Source: Arthrobacter globiformis NBRC 12137
GTDB taxonomy: Bacteria > Actinomycetota > Actinomycetes > Actinomycetales > Micrococcaceae
Assembly: GCF_000238915.1 (NCBI RefSeq)
Contig: NZ_BAEG01000083.1
Coordinates: forward strand, 1-64,000
DNA length: 64,000 nucleotides
Reading direction: 5' to 3'
Below, piece after piece: positions 52,218 through 60,408 of the stretch. The notes beneath the pieces are model-generated. The model was not told where the DNA came from and did no database searches. It saw only the letters and a list, made by a program, of their open reading frames with translations. The translations under genes and the position numbers were made by a program. How positions within the stretch are numbered: the stretch's first letter is position 1; each line of letters begins with the position of its first letter.

Positions 52218-53776
52218 CACCAATGAGCGGAATTTCCACAGACGTCAAGCCCGATGAAACAGCACAGCAGGCGTCCTCCCTTGCGATAGGGGCAGATCGC
52301 GCTTCCGGCGAAATCACCAACGAACTCAAGCGCGGGCTAAACAGCCGCCACCTGCAGATGATCGCTATCGGCGGGGCGATCGGTACCGGGCTGTTCGTGG
52401 CCTCGGGCAGCACCATTTCCCAGGCGGGTCCCGGCGGTGCGTTGGTCGCCTACGCGCTGGTGGGGCTGATGGTATTCCTGTTAATGCAGTCGCTGGGCGA
52501 GATGTCGGCCAAAATTCCCGTCGCCGGGTCTTTCCAGTCCTTTGCCACCCGTTTCGTCTCCCCTTCCTTTGGCTTCGCGATCGGCTGGAACTACTGGTTC
52601 AACTGGGCCATCACGGTGGCCGCCGAGCTGGTCGCAGCCGGAATCATCATGGACTTCTGGTTCCCGGGGGTCCCGGGATGGGTGTGGGCCGGGATCTTCC
52701 TGCTGGTGCTGACCGGGCTCAATGCCCTCTCGGCGAAGTCCTTTGGTGAGTCGGAGTTCTGGCTCTCCCTGATCAAGGTCAGCGCAGTGGTGCTCTTCCT
52801 GATCGCCGGCGTGCTGATGATCTTCGGCATCCTCGGGGATGACGCTCCGGGACTGAGCAACTGGGAAAACCGAGATGACGTTTTCCACGGCGGCTGGATC
52901 TCGATCATCTCGGTCTTCATGGTTGCCGGGTTCTCCTTCCAGGGCACCGAGCTCGTGGGGGTCGCCGCAGGCGAAGCCAAGAACCCGCGGCGCGAAGTGC
53001 CGAAGGCTATCCGCACTGTCTTCTGGCGCATCATGCTTTTCTACATTGGCGCCATCTTTATCATCGGCTGCCTGATCCCGTTCACCGATCCGAGCCTGCT
53101 GGCCTCCGGCGAGTCCGATGTTGCAGCATCGCCGTTTGCCCTGGTCTTCTCGCGCGCCGGAATCGCCTTCGCAGCGGCCTTGATGAACGCCGTGATCCTG
53201 ACCGCAATCCTGTCCGCGGGCAACTCCGGACTATATGCCTCCACCCGGATGCTTTACGCCATGGCCCATGACGGCATGGCCCCGAAGATCTTCGGCCGAA
53301 CCAATGCGCGTGGTGTGCCGATCGCGGCGTTGCTGGCGACCGCGGCCGTGGGGCTCTTCGGGTTCCTCTCCGCGATCGTCGGCCAGGGTGCAGCCTACTC
53401 CTGGCTGCTCAACATGTCAGGCCTATGCGGCTTCATCGTCTGGGCGGGAATTGCGGTCTCCCACTACCGTTTCAGGCGCGGCTTCCTGGCCCAGGGAAAC
53501 AAAGTCAGCGACCTGCCCTACAAGGCATCCCTGTTCCCCATTGGCCCGCTGCTGGCCTTCGCCCTGCTGATACTGGTGATCGCCGGACAGAACTACGAGG
53601 CTGTTCTTGCCGGACGGACCATGGAGGTCCTTTCCTCCTACATCGGGTTGCCGGTCTTCATCGCTCTATGGCTGGCTCACCGCTTCATCACCAAGTCCAA
53701 GGTGGTGCCGCTGCTCGAGATGGATCTCGCGGCACCCAAGGACCTCGACGACGAACCTAGCGGCGGCACCCAGTAG
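52214..53776 (+). CDS. Amino acid permease (LysP-like APC family)
   Basis: A 520-aa inner-membrane transporter with 12 helices. Signatures: RHLQMIAIGGAIGTGLFVAS, SLGEMSAKIPVAGSFQSFA, FNWAITVAAELVAAGIIMDF, FQGTELVGVAAGEAKNPRRE, ILSAGNSGLYASTRMLYAMA. It resembles lysine-specific or aromatic permeases of the amino acid transporter family. It is divergent from the DUF6421 operon, so it may supply that pathway's amino acid. ATG 52214 overlaps the 82-aa frame. A strong terminator follows. Confidence 0.85.
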   Translation: MTPMSGISTDVKPDETAQQASSLAIGADRASGEITNELKRGLNSRHLQMIAIGGAIGTGLFVASGSTISQAGPGGALVAYALVGLMVFLLMQSLGEMSAKIPVAGSFQSFATRFVSPSFGFAIGWNYWFNWAITVAAELVAAGIIMDFWFPGVPGWVWAGIFLLVLTGLNALSAKSFGESEFWLSLIKVSAVVLFLIAGVLMIFGILGDDAPGLSNWENRDDVFHGGWISIISVFMVAGFSFQGTELVGVAAGEAKNPRREVPKAIRTVFWRIMLFYIGAIFIIGCLIPFTDPSLLASGESDVAASPFALVFSRAGIAFAAALMNAVILTAILSAGNSGLYASTRMLYAMAHDGMAPKIFGRTNARGVPIAALLATAAVGLFGFLSAIVGQGAAYSWLLNMSGLCGFIVWAGIAVSHYRFRRGFLAQGNKVSDLPYKASLFPIGPLLAFALLILVIAGQNYEAVLAGRTMEVLSSYIGLPVFIALWLAHRFITKSKVVPLLEMDLAAPKDLDDEPSGGTQ

Positions 53777-53833
53777 CCATGTTGCCCGGCTACCCCACCC
53801 ATTGCGGGGCCCGGTGGTAGCCGAGGGCCAGGA

Positions 53834-53857
53834 GGGCTAGATCGCGGAATCTAGCCC
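53834..53857 (+). terminator. Small hairpin after permease gene
   Basis: GGGCTAGAT (53834-53842) pairs with ATCTAGCCC (53849-53857), 9 bp perfect. It lies just before the main terminator. Confidence 0.6.
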
Positions 53858-53860
53858 AGA

Positions 53861-53901
53861 AAGAGGGAAGCCGGGTGAGAATTGCGCCCGGCTTCCCTCT
53901 T
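53861..53901 (+). terminator. Strong terminator after permease gene
   Basis: AAGAGGGAAGCCGGG (53861-53875) pairs perfectly with CCCGGCTTCCCTCTT (53887-53901), an 11-base loop, ending in TT: a strong terminator for the rightward permease gene. Confidence 0.8.
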
Positions 53902-53995
53902 CGTCCAGGTCAATAGCCTTCCTTCCGGGCAGGAAAGGTCCAGAATGTTCCTAGGGGACATGCCAGGAAACGCAGCACGAACGGAGGGAATTATC

Positions 53996-54286
53996 ATGGC
54001 CGGACACTTCGAAATCATCGACGCTCCGGACGGCGGCTTCCGCGTCAGGCTTCTGGATGCCACAGGAACCCTGGTGGCGACCTCGGTGAAATACCCCACC
54101 AAGCAGGCGGCTGTTGCCGGGATCTCCTACACCAGGGAAATCGCCGGGACAGGCCTCATCCGCGACATGAGCCGTGGGGGCCACGGTGAAATCATCATCC
54201 CCAAGTCCAGGCACGGCCACGCAACCGTCAGAATCAACTCCCACACGCGGTTCCCGGCCGCCGATCGGCAGGCCCATTTCCGCTGA
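53996..54286 (+). CDS. YegP-family protein (DUF1508)
   Basis: A 96-aa small protein with one DUF1508/YegP motif (FEIIDAPDGGFRVRLLDATG, LVATSVKYPTKQAAVAGISY), of unknown function. E. coli YegP has two tandem copies, this one only one, with a basic His/Arg-rich tail (IIPKSRHGHATVRINSHTRF). The start is ATG 53996 behind GGAGGG. Confidence 0.8.
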   Translation: MAGHFEIIDAPDGGFRVRLLDATGTLVATSVKYPTKQAAVAGISYTREIAGTGLIRDMSRGGHGEIIIPKSRHGHATVRINSHTRFPAADRQAHFR

Positions 54287-54406
54287 CCCGCCGGGCGTGA
54301 CCCGGCTGAACCGCCAGGTGGCATGACGTCGGGGCGGGCCCGGGACTAGGGTGGATTCACGGCTGAAGACACCCGGCCCCTGGAACGCCCCTACGGAGCT
54401 GCCACC

Positions 54407-56146
54407 ATGACCGAAGCCGCCACCACCGATAGAGCCGACGAGTCCACCCTCCGCCGCATCGCCGCCGACAGACTCGGCCTCCCCCACCTCCGCGACGGCC
54501 AGCTCGCCGGCATGTGCGCCCTCGCCGCCGGCCGGGATGTCCTGGCCGTGATGCCCACCGGCTACGGCAAGTCGGCCATCTACCAGGCGGCCGCCCTGTT
54601 CATCCACGGCGGCCACGGCAGAGTGAAGCACCCCGACGGCACCGCCGCCAACAGCGCAGGGCGAGGTCCCGCCGTCGTCGTTTCCCCGTTGATTGCGCTG
54701 CAGGAGGACCAGCTCGACGGACTGCTGGAGGACCTGGGCGGGGAGTCCGCCGTCGCCATTAACTCCGGCCGGAAGGACTCCGAGGTGGAGGGCGCCTGGG
54801 AGGCCGCCGAGCGGGGCGAGGCCGCATTCCTCTTCCTGGCCCCCGAGCAGCTGGCCAAGGCTGAGACTGTGGAGCGGCTGGCTGCCATGAACGTCGCACT
54901 GTTCGTGGTGGACGAGGCCCACTGTGTCTCCTCCTGGGGCCACGACTTCCGCCCGGACTACCTCCGCCTCGGCGAGGTCCGGGGGCAGCTGGGCAATCCG
55001 CCCGTCGCCGCCCTCACCGCTACCGCTTCTCCCCCGGTGCGCGACGAAATCCAGCAACGCCTGCACATGTTGGACCCGCTGGTGCTGGTTCACGGCTTCG
55101 ACCGCCCCAACATCCGGCTCGACGTCGTCCGCCACCTCGAGGACAGGGACAAGGAGCGCGCCGTCGTGGAGCAGGCGGCCGAACTCCACGCCGGACTCAA
55201 CGGCCCCGGTCTGCTCTACGCCGCCACCCGCAAGGACACCGAAACCTATGCCGCCGAGCTCGCCGGGCACGGGCTCCGCGCCGCGGCGTACCACGCCGGC
55301 CGGAAGCAGAGCGAGCGGGATGAGGTCCACGAGCAGTTCCTCGACGACGAATTGGACGTCGTGGTGGCGACCACCGCCTTTGGCATGGGCATCGACAAGC
55401 CCAACGTCCGCTTCGTGATCCATGCCGACATCCCCGAGTCCCTGGACGCCTATTACCAGGAGATCGGACGCTCCGGCCGCGACGGGCAGGCCGCGTCCGC
55501 TGTCCTGCACTACCGGCCCGAGGACCTCGGACTGCGCAAGTTCTTCGGCACCCACAAGCCGGACGAGGACGCGCTGCTCACCGTCCTCACAGCCCTGCGC
55601 GCCGCCGACGGCCCGGTCACCCAAAAGGCGCTTGCCGAGCAGACCGGCATTCCCGGCCGCCGGCTCACCGGGCTCCTGAATGAGCTGCAGGAGACCCGGT
55701 CGGTGAAGACCGGCAAGCGCGGTGTCCGGCTGGACGCCGGCGCCAAACTGCCCAGGGTGGTGGAACATGCCGTCGAACTCGCCGAAGCGCGGCAGCGCGT
55801 GGACCGATCCCGGATCGAGATGGCGCGCGGCTACGCGGAGACGGACGCCTGCCGGCGCCAGTTCCTGCTTGGTTACTTCGGCGAGGACCTGCGCGAGCCG
55901 TGCGGCAACTGTGACAACTGTGCCGACGGATCTGCTTACGAAGAGGATTACGACGACGGCGCCGCGGCCGCCGCGGGCGGGGAACCGTTCCCGCTCCAGG
56001 CCGCCGTGGTGCACAAGCAGTGGGGTTCGGGCATCGTGATGCGGCACGAGGAGGACGTGATCACCGTGCTCTTCGAGCAGGAGGGCTACAAGACCCTTTC
56101 CCGCCAGGCCGTGACCGACGGGAAGCTGCTGACGCTGGCGACGTGA
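54407..56146 (+). CDS. recQ: RecQ-family ATP-dependent DNA helicase
   Basis: A 579-aa SF2 helicase. Motif I MPTGYGKS (49-56), motif II DEAH (168-171) in VVDEAHCVSSWGHDFRPDYL, motif III ALTATASPPV, motif V ATTAFGMGIDKPNVRFVIHA, motif VI QEIGRSGRDGQ, and a RecQ zinc finger at the end (CRRQFLLGYFGE with CGNCDNC, about 481-505). The HRDC domain is missing; the tail ends with a short beta-rich segment (HKQWGSGIVMRHEEDVITVL). It unwinds DNA in recombination and repair. ATG with GGAG. Confidence 0.9.
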   Translation: MTEAATTDRADESTLRRIAADRLGLPHLRDGQLAGMCALAAGRDVLAVMPTGYGKSAIYQAAALFIHGGHGRVKHPDGTAANSAGRGPAVVVSPLIALQEDQLDGLLEDLGGESAVAINSGRKDSEVEGAWEAAERGEAAFLFLAPEQLAKAETVERLAAMNVALFVVDEAHCVSSWGHDFRPDYLRLGEVRGQLGNPPVAALTATASPPVRDEIQQRLHMLDPLVLVHGFDRPNIRLDVVRHLEDRDKERAVVEQAAELHAGLNGPGLLYAATRKDTETYAAELAGHGLRAAAYHAGRKQSERDEVHEQFLDDELDVVVATTAFGMGIDKPNVRFVIHADIPESLDAYYQEIGRSGRDGQAASAVLHYRPEDLGLRKFFGTHKPDEDALLTVLTALRAADGPVTQKALAEQTGIPGRRLTGLLNELQETRSVKTGKRGVRLDAGAKLPRVVEHAVELAEARQRVDRSRIEMARGYAETDACRRQFLLGYFGEDLREPCGNCDNCADGSAYEEDYDDGAAAAAGGEPFPLQAAVVHKQWGSGIVMRHEEDVITVLFEQEGYKTLSRQAVTDGKLLTLAT

Positions 56147-56161
56147 CGCCGTCGCGCCCCA

Positions 56162-56227
56162 CCCAGGTAGGTGGCAGCACAGGGCGTTCTCAGCGCTGGG
56201 AACGCCCTGAACTGCTACCTACTTGGG
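56162..56227. repeat. Palindromic dispersed repeat type 1, copy A
   Basis: The outer arms CCCAGGTAGGTGGCAG (56162-56177) and CTGCTACCTACTTGGG (56212-56227) pair at 14 of 16, with an inner stem GGGCGTTC/GAACGCCC around TCAGCGCTGG. It lies just past recQ. The layout is related to copies B (43491) and C (57070). Confidence 0.7.
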
Positions 56228-56250
56228 CAAACCCGGGAACCCACGGACCG

Positions 56251-56287
56251 TTGACATGTGACCAAATGGTCACCTATCCTGACCGTG
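56251..56287 (+). promoter_or_regulatory. Promoter-operator of ArsR fusion gene
   Basis: TTGACA (56251-56256), 18-nt spacer, TATCCT (56275-56280). The spacer holds the perfect palindrome GTGACCA-AA-TGGTCAC (56258-56273). The GTG start (56287) lies 7 bases after the -10, so transcription probably starts on or beside it (leaderless). Probable autoregulatory operator. Confidence 0.75.
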
Positions 56288-57042
56288 TGGACGCCGTATT
56301 CAAGGCCCTCGCCGACCCCATCCGCAGGGACCTGCTGGACGCGCTCTTCCGCGAGGACGGCCAGACCCTCAGCGCACTGGAGGCACGGTTCGAGATCACC
56401 CGTTTCGGCGTCATGAAGCACCTGAAGATCCTGGAAGAGGCCGGCCTCGTGGTGACCCGGCGCCGCGGCCGCGAGAAACTGCACTTCCTCAATCCGGTGC
56501 CCATCAGGCTCGTCCACGACCGCTGGGTGAGCAAATATGCAGAACCATGGGCCGCTGCGCTCAGCGACCTCAAAACCCGATTGGAAAGTCCCATGGAAAA
56601 GATCTTCGAAATCTACATCAAGACCACTCCGGAACGGCTCTGGGAAGCCATCACGGACAGTGACATCCGCAGCAAGTACCAGTTCGGGAACACGCTGACG
56701 TCGGACTGGACGCCGGGCTCCCGTTTCGAGATGGGCAACCCCAAGGCCGGGGCACTCCTGGGTGAGGGCGAAAACCTGGAGGTCGATCCCCCGCGGCGGC
56801 TGGTCCAGACCATGCGCGCGCTCTGGGGCGAGGACGTCAAAGCCGAGGGCACCTCCCGCGTTACCTGGGAAATCGAGCCGGTCGGCGACGACTCCTGCCA
56901 CCTCACCGTCACGCACGACCAGCTCCGCGAAGGCGCAAATGAACAGCTCTACGGCGGCTGGCCCATGATCCTCTCCGGCCTGAAGACCTGGCTCGAGACC
57001 GGCGAAAAACTCACCACGCCGGGCTCGCTGATGTACGGCTAA
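56287..57042 (+). CDS. ArsR-type repressor fused to SRPBCC/AHSA1 domain
   Basis: 251 aa. N-terminal winged helix of ArsR type (FKALADPIRRDLLDALF, LEARFEITRFGVMKHLKILE, RRRGREKLHFLNP), then an SRPBCC/AHSA1 lipid-binding-type domain from about residue 103 (EKIFEIYIKTTPERLWEAIT, VDPPRRLVQTMRALWGED, TVTHDQLREGANEQLYGGWP). This fused architecture is known in actinobacteria. The start is GTG 56287, because an upstream in-frame ATG (56266) lies within the operator. It probably represses its own promoter; the ligand is unknown. Confidence 0.85.
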   Translation: MDAVFKALADPIRRDLLDALFREDGQTLSALEARFEITRFGVMKHLKILEEAGLVVTRRRGREKLHFLNPVPIRLVHDRWVSKYAEPWAAALSDLKTRLESPMEKIFEIYIKTTPERLWEAITDSDIRSKYQFGNTLTSDWTPGSRFEMGNPKAGALLGEGENLEVDPPRRLVQTMRALWGEDVKAEGTSRVTWEIEPVGDDSCHLTVTHDQLREGANEQLYGGWPMILSGLKTWLETGEKLTTPGSLMYG

Positions 57043-57069
57043 ACGCAGCCCCCGGTTCGGCCTCTCCCG

Positions 57070-57135
57070 CCCGACTGACTGGCAGTAGTTGTCGTCCTGC
57101 GCGCTCAGAACGACAACAACTGCCAGCCAGTCGGG
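57070..57135. repeat. Palindromic dispersed repeat type 1, copy C
   Basis: A long hairpin: 26-nt arms at 57070-57095 and 57110-57135 pair at 24 of 26 positions around a 14-base loop. The loop region contains GCGCTCAGAAC, complementary in type to GTTCTCAGCGC of copy A. It lies between the ArsR fusion and terC and could also terminate transcription. Confidence 0.75.
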
Positions 57136-57195
57136 AAGGCTGGGTAGGGTAGATTCCAAGCGCTCCGCCCGAATCGCATTCAGGAAAGAGGCACC

Positions 57196-58392
57196 ATGGA
57201 AGTTCCCCCTATCGTCTGGATCCTCACGGTCGCCGGGATTATCGCGCTCCTGGTCTTCGACTTCTTCTTCCACGTCCGCAAGGCCCACACCCCGTCCCTG
57301 AAGGAATCCGCCACCTGGTCGGCCATCTACGTGGGCATGGCCCTTGTCTTCGGCCTCGGCGTCTGGTTCTTCGGCGGTTCCAAGATGGGCACCGAGTACT
57401 TCGCCGGCTACGTGACGGAGAAGGCACTGTCCGTGGACAACCTCTTCGTCTTCCTCATCATCATGTCCAGTTTCAAGGTGCCGCGTGCCGACCAGCAGAA
57501 GGTGCTGCTGTTCGGCATCGTCTTCTCGCTGCTCGCCCGGACCGGCTTCATCTTCCTCGGCGCCGCGCTGATCAACAGCTTCGCCTGGGTGTTCTACATC
57601 TTCGGGCTGATCCTGCTCATCACCGCCGGCAACCTGCTCAAGCCGGACAACCACGACGACGACAGCGACACACTCGTGGTCCAGCTCGCCAAGAAGTTCC
57701 TGCCCGCCTCCGAGCATTTCGACGGCGACAAGCTCTTCACCGAGGTGGACGGCAAGAGGGTCCTCACCCCGATGCTCCTGGTGATGGTGGCCATCGGCGC
57801 CACGGACATTCTCTTTGCGCTGGACTCCATCCCGGCCATCTTCGGCCTGACGCAGAACGTGTTCATCGTCTTCACGGCCACGGCATTCTCCCTCATGGGC
57901 CTGCGGCAGCTGTTCTTCCTGATCGATGAGCTCCTCGACCGGCTCATCTACCTCTCCTACGGCCTCGCCGCCATCCTCGGCTTCATCGGCGTGAAGCTGA
58001 TCCTGCACGCCCTGCACGAGAACAACCTGCCGTTCATCAACGACGGCGAACACGTGAACGTCATCGAAATCAGCACCGGCACCTCGCTCAGCGTCATCCT
58101 CGGCGTCCTGGCCGTCACCATCATCGGCTCCGTCCTCAGCCCCAAGGGCAAGGCCAAGAGCATGGTCTCGGGCGCCAAGCGGCACGCCACCACGTACGTC
58201 GACCTCAACTACGAGACGGACATTGCTGAGCGCGAGCGGATCTTCGACAAGCTGGTCCACGAGGAGCAGGAACTGAAGAAGCTCCCGGAGAAGTACAAGC
58301 GGCTCATCCGGAACGAGACCGAGTTCATGAAGCTGATCCGCCAGGCCCACGCCGAGCACGACCAGGCACTCGAGCGCGCCGGCGAGAAGTAG
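57196..58392 (+). CDS. TerC-family membrane protein
   Basis: A 398-aa TerC/Alx-type membrane protein with about nine helices. Family motifs: VGMALVFGLGVWFFGGSKMG, TEKALSVDNLFVFLIIMSSF (SVDNLFVF), IFALDSIPAIFGLTQNVFIV, TATAFSLMGLRQLFFLID. Members are linked to metal (Mn2+) export or tellurite resistance and to loading of exported metalloproteins. The C-terminal 70 residues are a charged, helical cytoplasmic tail (RERIFDKLVHEEQELKKLPE). No yybP-ykoY-type leader was recognised in the short upstream region. ATG with GAAAGAGGCACC. Confidence 0.85.
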   Translation: MEVPPIVWILTVAGIIALLVFDFFFHVRKAHTPSLKESATWSAIYVGMALVFGLGVWFFGGSKMGTEYFAGYVTEKALSVDNLFVFLIIMSSFKVPRADQQKVLLFGIVFSLLARTGFIFLGAALINSFAWVFYIFGLILLITAGNLLKPDNHDDDSDTLVVQLAKKFLPASEHFDGDKLFTEVDGKRVLTPMLLVMVAIGATDILFALDSIPAIFGLTQNVFIVFTATAFSLMGLRQLFFLIDELLDRLIYLSYGLAAILGFIGVKLILHALHENNLPFINDGEHVNVIEISTGTSLSVILGVLAVTIIGSVLSPKGKAKSMVSGAKRHATTYVDLNYETDIAERERIFDKLVHEEQELKKLPEKYKRLIRNETEFMKLIRQAHAEHDQALERAGEK

Positions 58393-58410
58393 TCCGCAAC
58401 AGCAACGGGG

Positions 58411-58464
58411 CCCACACCCGCAGGGTTCCCTGGCCGAGCTTGCGAGGTTAGGGCGCGGGTGGGG
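58411..58464. repeat. Palindromic dispersed repeat type 2, copy 2
   Basis: The arms CCCACACCCGC and GCGGGTGGGG enclose GGGTTCCCTGGCCGAGCTTG, CGAG and TTAGGG, largely the same text as 29194-29247. It lies in the gap between convergent terC and the serine hydrolase, reaching into the hydrolase 3' end. Confidence 0.7.
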
Positions 58465-59380
58465 AGGTTCCCGTCACGTCCGCAATCTCCGCCAGGAGCC
58501 GGAAGCCGTGGCGGTCCACGGGTGCCGCTGTCGCGGTCAGAAGTACGACGGCGGCCCCCGCCTTCCGGTCCAGCCCCACCCAGGAGCGGAAACCGCCGGT
58601 GCCGCCGTTGTGCCAAGTGACCTCGCGGCCCTTGGCATCCAGGGTCATCCACCCGGCGCCGATGCGGGCGGCCGGCCCGGCGAAGTTCGCCACCGGGTCC
58701 AGCGCGGCCAGGCCCGGGGCCCAGCCGTCCAGCAGGGCCTGCACCAGCCGGGCCATGTCGCTGATGGAGGCGCGGATTCCGCCGGTGGGGGCAAGCGCCT
58801 CACCGGTCCACGGCTGCATCACTTTGCCCGAGCGGCTCCGGCCGGTGACCGCCGTCGGACGCGCTTCAGCGGGAGTGGCTGGCGCGTACGTAGAACCGAG
58901 CCCGAGTGGACGTGCGAGCCGTTGCTGGAGAAGCTCCCGGAAGTTCAGCCCGGCACCGGCCGCGACGGCATGGCCGAGGAGCTCGAAGCCGAAGTTGGAG
59001 TAGCGCGGCCGCGGGGCTCCCGGCCGCACCGAGCGGGCCTGCTCGAGCAGTTCCGCCAGGGTTTCGCCGTAGGGATTGGTGCCGCGCAGCATCAGTTCCA
59101 GGGTTCGGCGAAGTGTGCCCGCCTGCCGGGGCAGCCGCGGCAACCCTGAGGAGTGGCGGCTCAGGGACGCCAGCGTCACGCCCGCCGCGGGGCAGTCGCC
59201 CAGCGGCAGCCGCTGCCCCAGCGTGGTGCCCGGACTGAGCTCGCCCCGGCCCAGGGCGTCGGCATAGAGGAGCCCGGTGATGCCCTTGGAGACCGAGCCG
59301 ATTTCGAAATCAGCGGCAAGGGAGGCGCCGTGGCTCGCCACGGCGACCTCCCCTGCGGAAACAGTGGCCGCAGCAAACAC
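58448..59380 (-). CDS. Serine hydrolase (class C beta-lactamase fold)
   Basis: 310 aa as drawn. Active-site motifs: Ser29-Val-Ser-Lys32 (GSVSKG), Tyr127-Ser-Asn (RYSNFG) and HNGGTGG near 255, the KTG-like box with His. Family: beta-lactamase/esterase/D-aminopeptidase. No signal peptide in this form. The start is uncertain: GTG 59380 is the first canonical start, but the frame stays open upstream with protein-like text (RLSEQLQQLLGRNHPVFAAA), as if initiation were at a CTG or the start were lost. Confidence 0.8.
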   Translation of the reverse strand: MFAAATVSAGEVAVASHGASLAADFEIGSVSKGITGLLYADALGRGELSPGTTLGQRLPLGDCPAAGVTLASLSRHSSGLPRLPRQAGTLRRTLELMLRGTNPYGETLAELLEQARSVRPGAPRPRYSNFGFELLGHAVAAGAGLNFRELLQQRLARPLGLGSTYAPATPAEARPTAVTGRSRSGKVMQPWTGEALAPTGGIRASISDMARLVQALLDGWAPGLAALDPVANFAGPAARIGAGWMTLDAKGREVTWHNGGTGGFRSWVGLDRKAGAAVVLLTATAAPVDRHGFRLLAEIADVTGTSPPAP

Positions 59381-59466
59381 CGGATGGTTGCGGCCAAGGA
59401 GTTGTTGTAGTTGTTCTGACAGCCGTGCGTCGCCCTGGACGTCAGGACCCGGCAGGCGCTCCAGTG

Positions 59467-59664
59467 TCAGTGCCTGTGAAGCATGTGGCGGATCTTGTCT
59501 CCAAGTCCTCCGGCGGTGCGGCCGCGGCCCATGGCTGAGGGCCGTCCCGTGGTGTAGGGCTTGGTGCCCCGCGTGTATCCCCTGGTGTATCCACCGGTTG
59601 TTCCGGGCGTGGTCCGTCCGGAAATACGTCCTGCGGCATTCCTGATCATGTTGCCCAAGTTCAT
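59467..59664 (-). CDS. Small basic Gly/Thr/Arg-rich protein
   Basis: 65 aa: MNLGNMIRNAAGRISGR, then a Gly/Thr/Tyr repeat part (PGTTGGYTRGYTRGTKPYTT), then RTAGGLGDKIRHMLHRH. Strong AAGGAG ribosome site before ATG. Highly basic, so it could bind nucleic acid or membrane. No family was recognised. It lies upstream of the serine hydrolase gene on the same strand; its stop is close to where that gene's real start may be. Confidence 0.6.
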   Translation of the reverse strand: MNLGNMIRNAAGRISGRTTPGTTGGYTRGYTRGTKPYTTGRPSAMGRGRTAGGLGDKIRHMLHRH

Positions 59665-59784
59665 TGTGAACTCCTTAGGTTGTGCGTCTGTTCAGGCTGC
59701 GACCGGTTTTAGGACCGGTCTTTCCCGACTCTACGCGCGTCCCGAAGGCAGATCTACGGTCAAGTAGATTCGGGGCAACTTTCC

Positions 59785-60408
59785 TCAGGCCAGGGCTGCC
59801 GCTTCCCGGGCCAGTTCGGTGATCTGCTGCCAGTCCCCGCTTTCGACGGCGGCACGCGGCGTGAGCCAGCTTCCTCCGACGCACCTGACGTTGGGCAGTT
59901 TGAGGTAGTCCGGCGCCGTGGCCAGGCTGATGCCGCCGGTCGGGCAGAACGTCACCTGCGGGACGGGTGCCCCGATGGCTGCCAGGTACGACGGGCCGCC
60001 GGCAGGGCCGGCCGGGAAGAACTTCATGGTGTCCAGCCCGCGCTCCAGCACCGCCATCACCTCGCCCACCGTGGCCACGCCCGGAAGCACCGGCACCTCG
60101 AGGGAGAGCATGTGGTCCAGCAGTGACGGCGTCACGCCGGGGCTGACCAGGAACTGCGCACCCGCGGCCACGGCGGCGTCGGCCTGGCCGGGTGTGAGGA
60201 TGGTGCCGGCGCCCACGAGGATGTCCGGAACCTCGTTGGCGATGGCCTTCAGCGAGGTGAGTGCCGTGTCCGTCCGCAGGGTGAGCTCGATGATCCGGAC
60301 GCCGCCGTCGGCCAGGGCCCGGGCAACCGGAACCGCATGCTGCGGGTCTTCTATGGTCACCACGGGGATGACCGGGGAAACATCCAAAACACTGGTGGTG
60401 TCAGCCAT
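59785..60408 (-). CDS. eda: 2-dehydro-3-deoxy-phosphogluconate/4-hydroxy-2-oxoglutarate aldolase
   Basis: A 207-aa class I aldolase that cleaves KDPG to pyruvate plus glyceraldehyde 3-phosphate. Schiff-base Lys129 in DTMKFFPAGPAG; also IIELTLRT, VGAGTILTP and PTGGISLAT. Last gene of a leftward operon ManD-KdgK-UxuB-Eda; its ATG overlaps the end of the reductase gene by eight bases. This completes the hexuronate branch of the Entner-Doudoroff pathway. Confidence 0.9.
   Translation of the reverse strand: MADTTSVLDVSPVIPVVTIEDPQHAVPVARALADGGVRIIELTLRTDTALTSLKAIANEVPDILVGAGTILTPGQADAAVAAGAQFLVSPGVTPSLLDHMLSLEVPVLPGVATVGEVMAVLERGLDTMKFFPAGPAGGPSYLAAIGAPVPQVTFCPTGGISLATAPDYLKLPNVRCVGGSWLTPRAAVESGDWQQITELAREAAALA

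Noticed and set aside
53951..56047. 698-residue frame antisense to recQ
   Set aside because: The sense strand encodes all RecQ helicase motifs; the antisense product has no family character.
57136..57195. yybP-ykoY manganese riboswitch before terC
   Set aside because: The upstream gap is only about 60 bp after a repeat and lacks the conserved loops.
56215..58359. 714-residue frame antisense to terC and the ArsR fusion
   Set aside because: It covers two well-supported genes and intergenic repeats; low-complexity acidic text.
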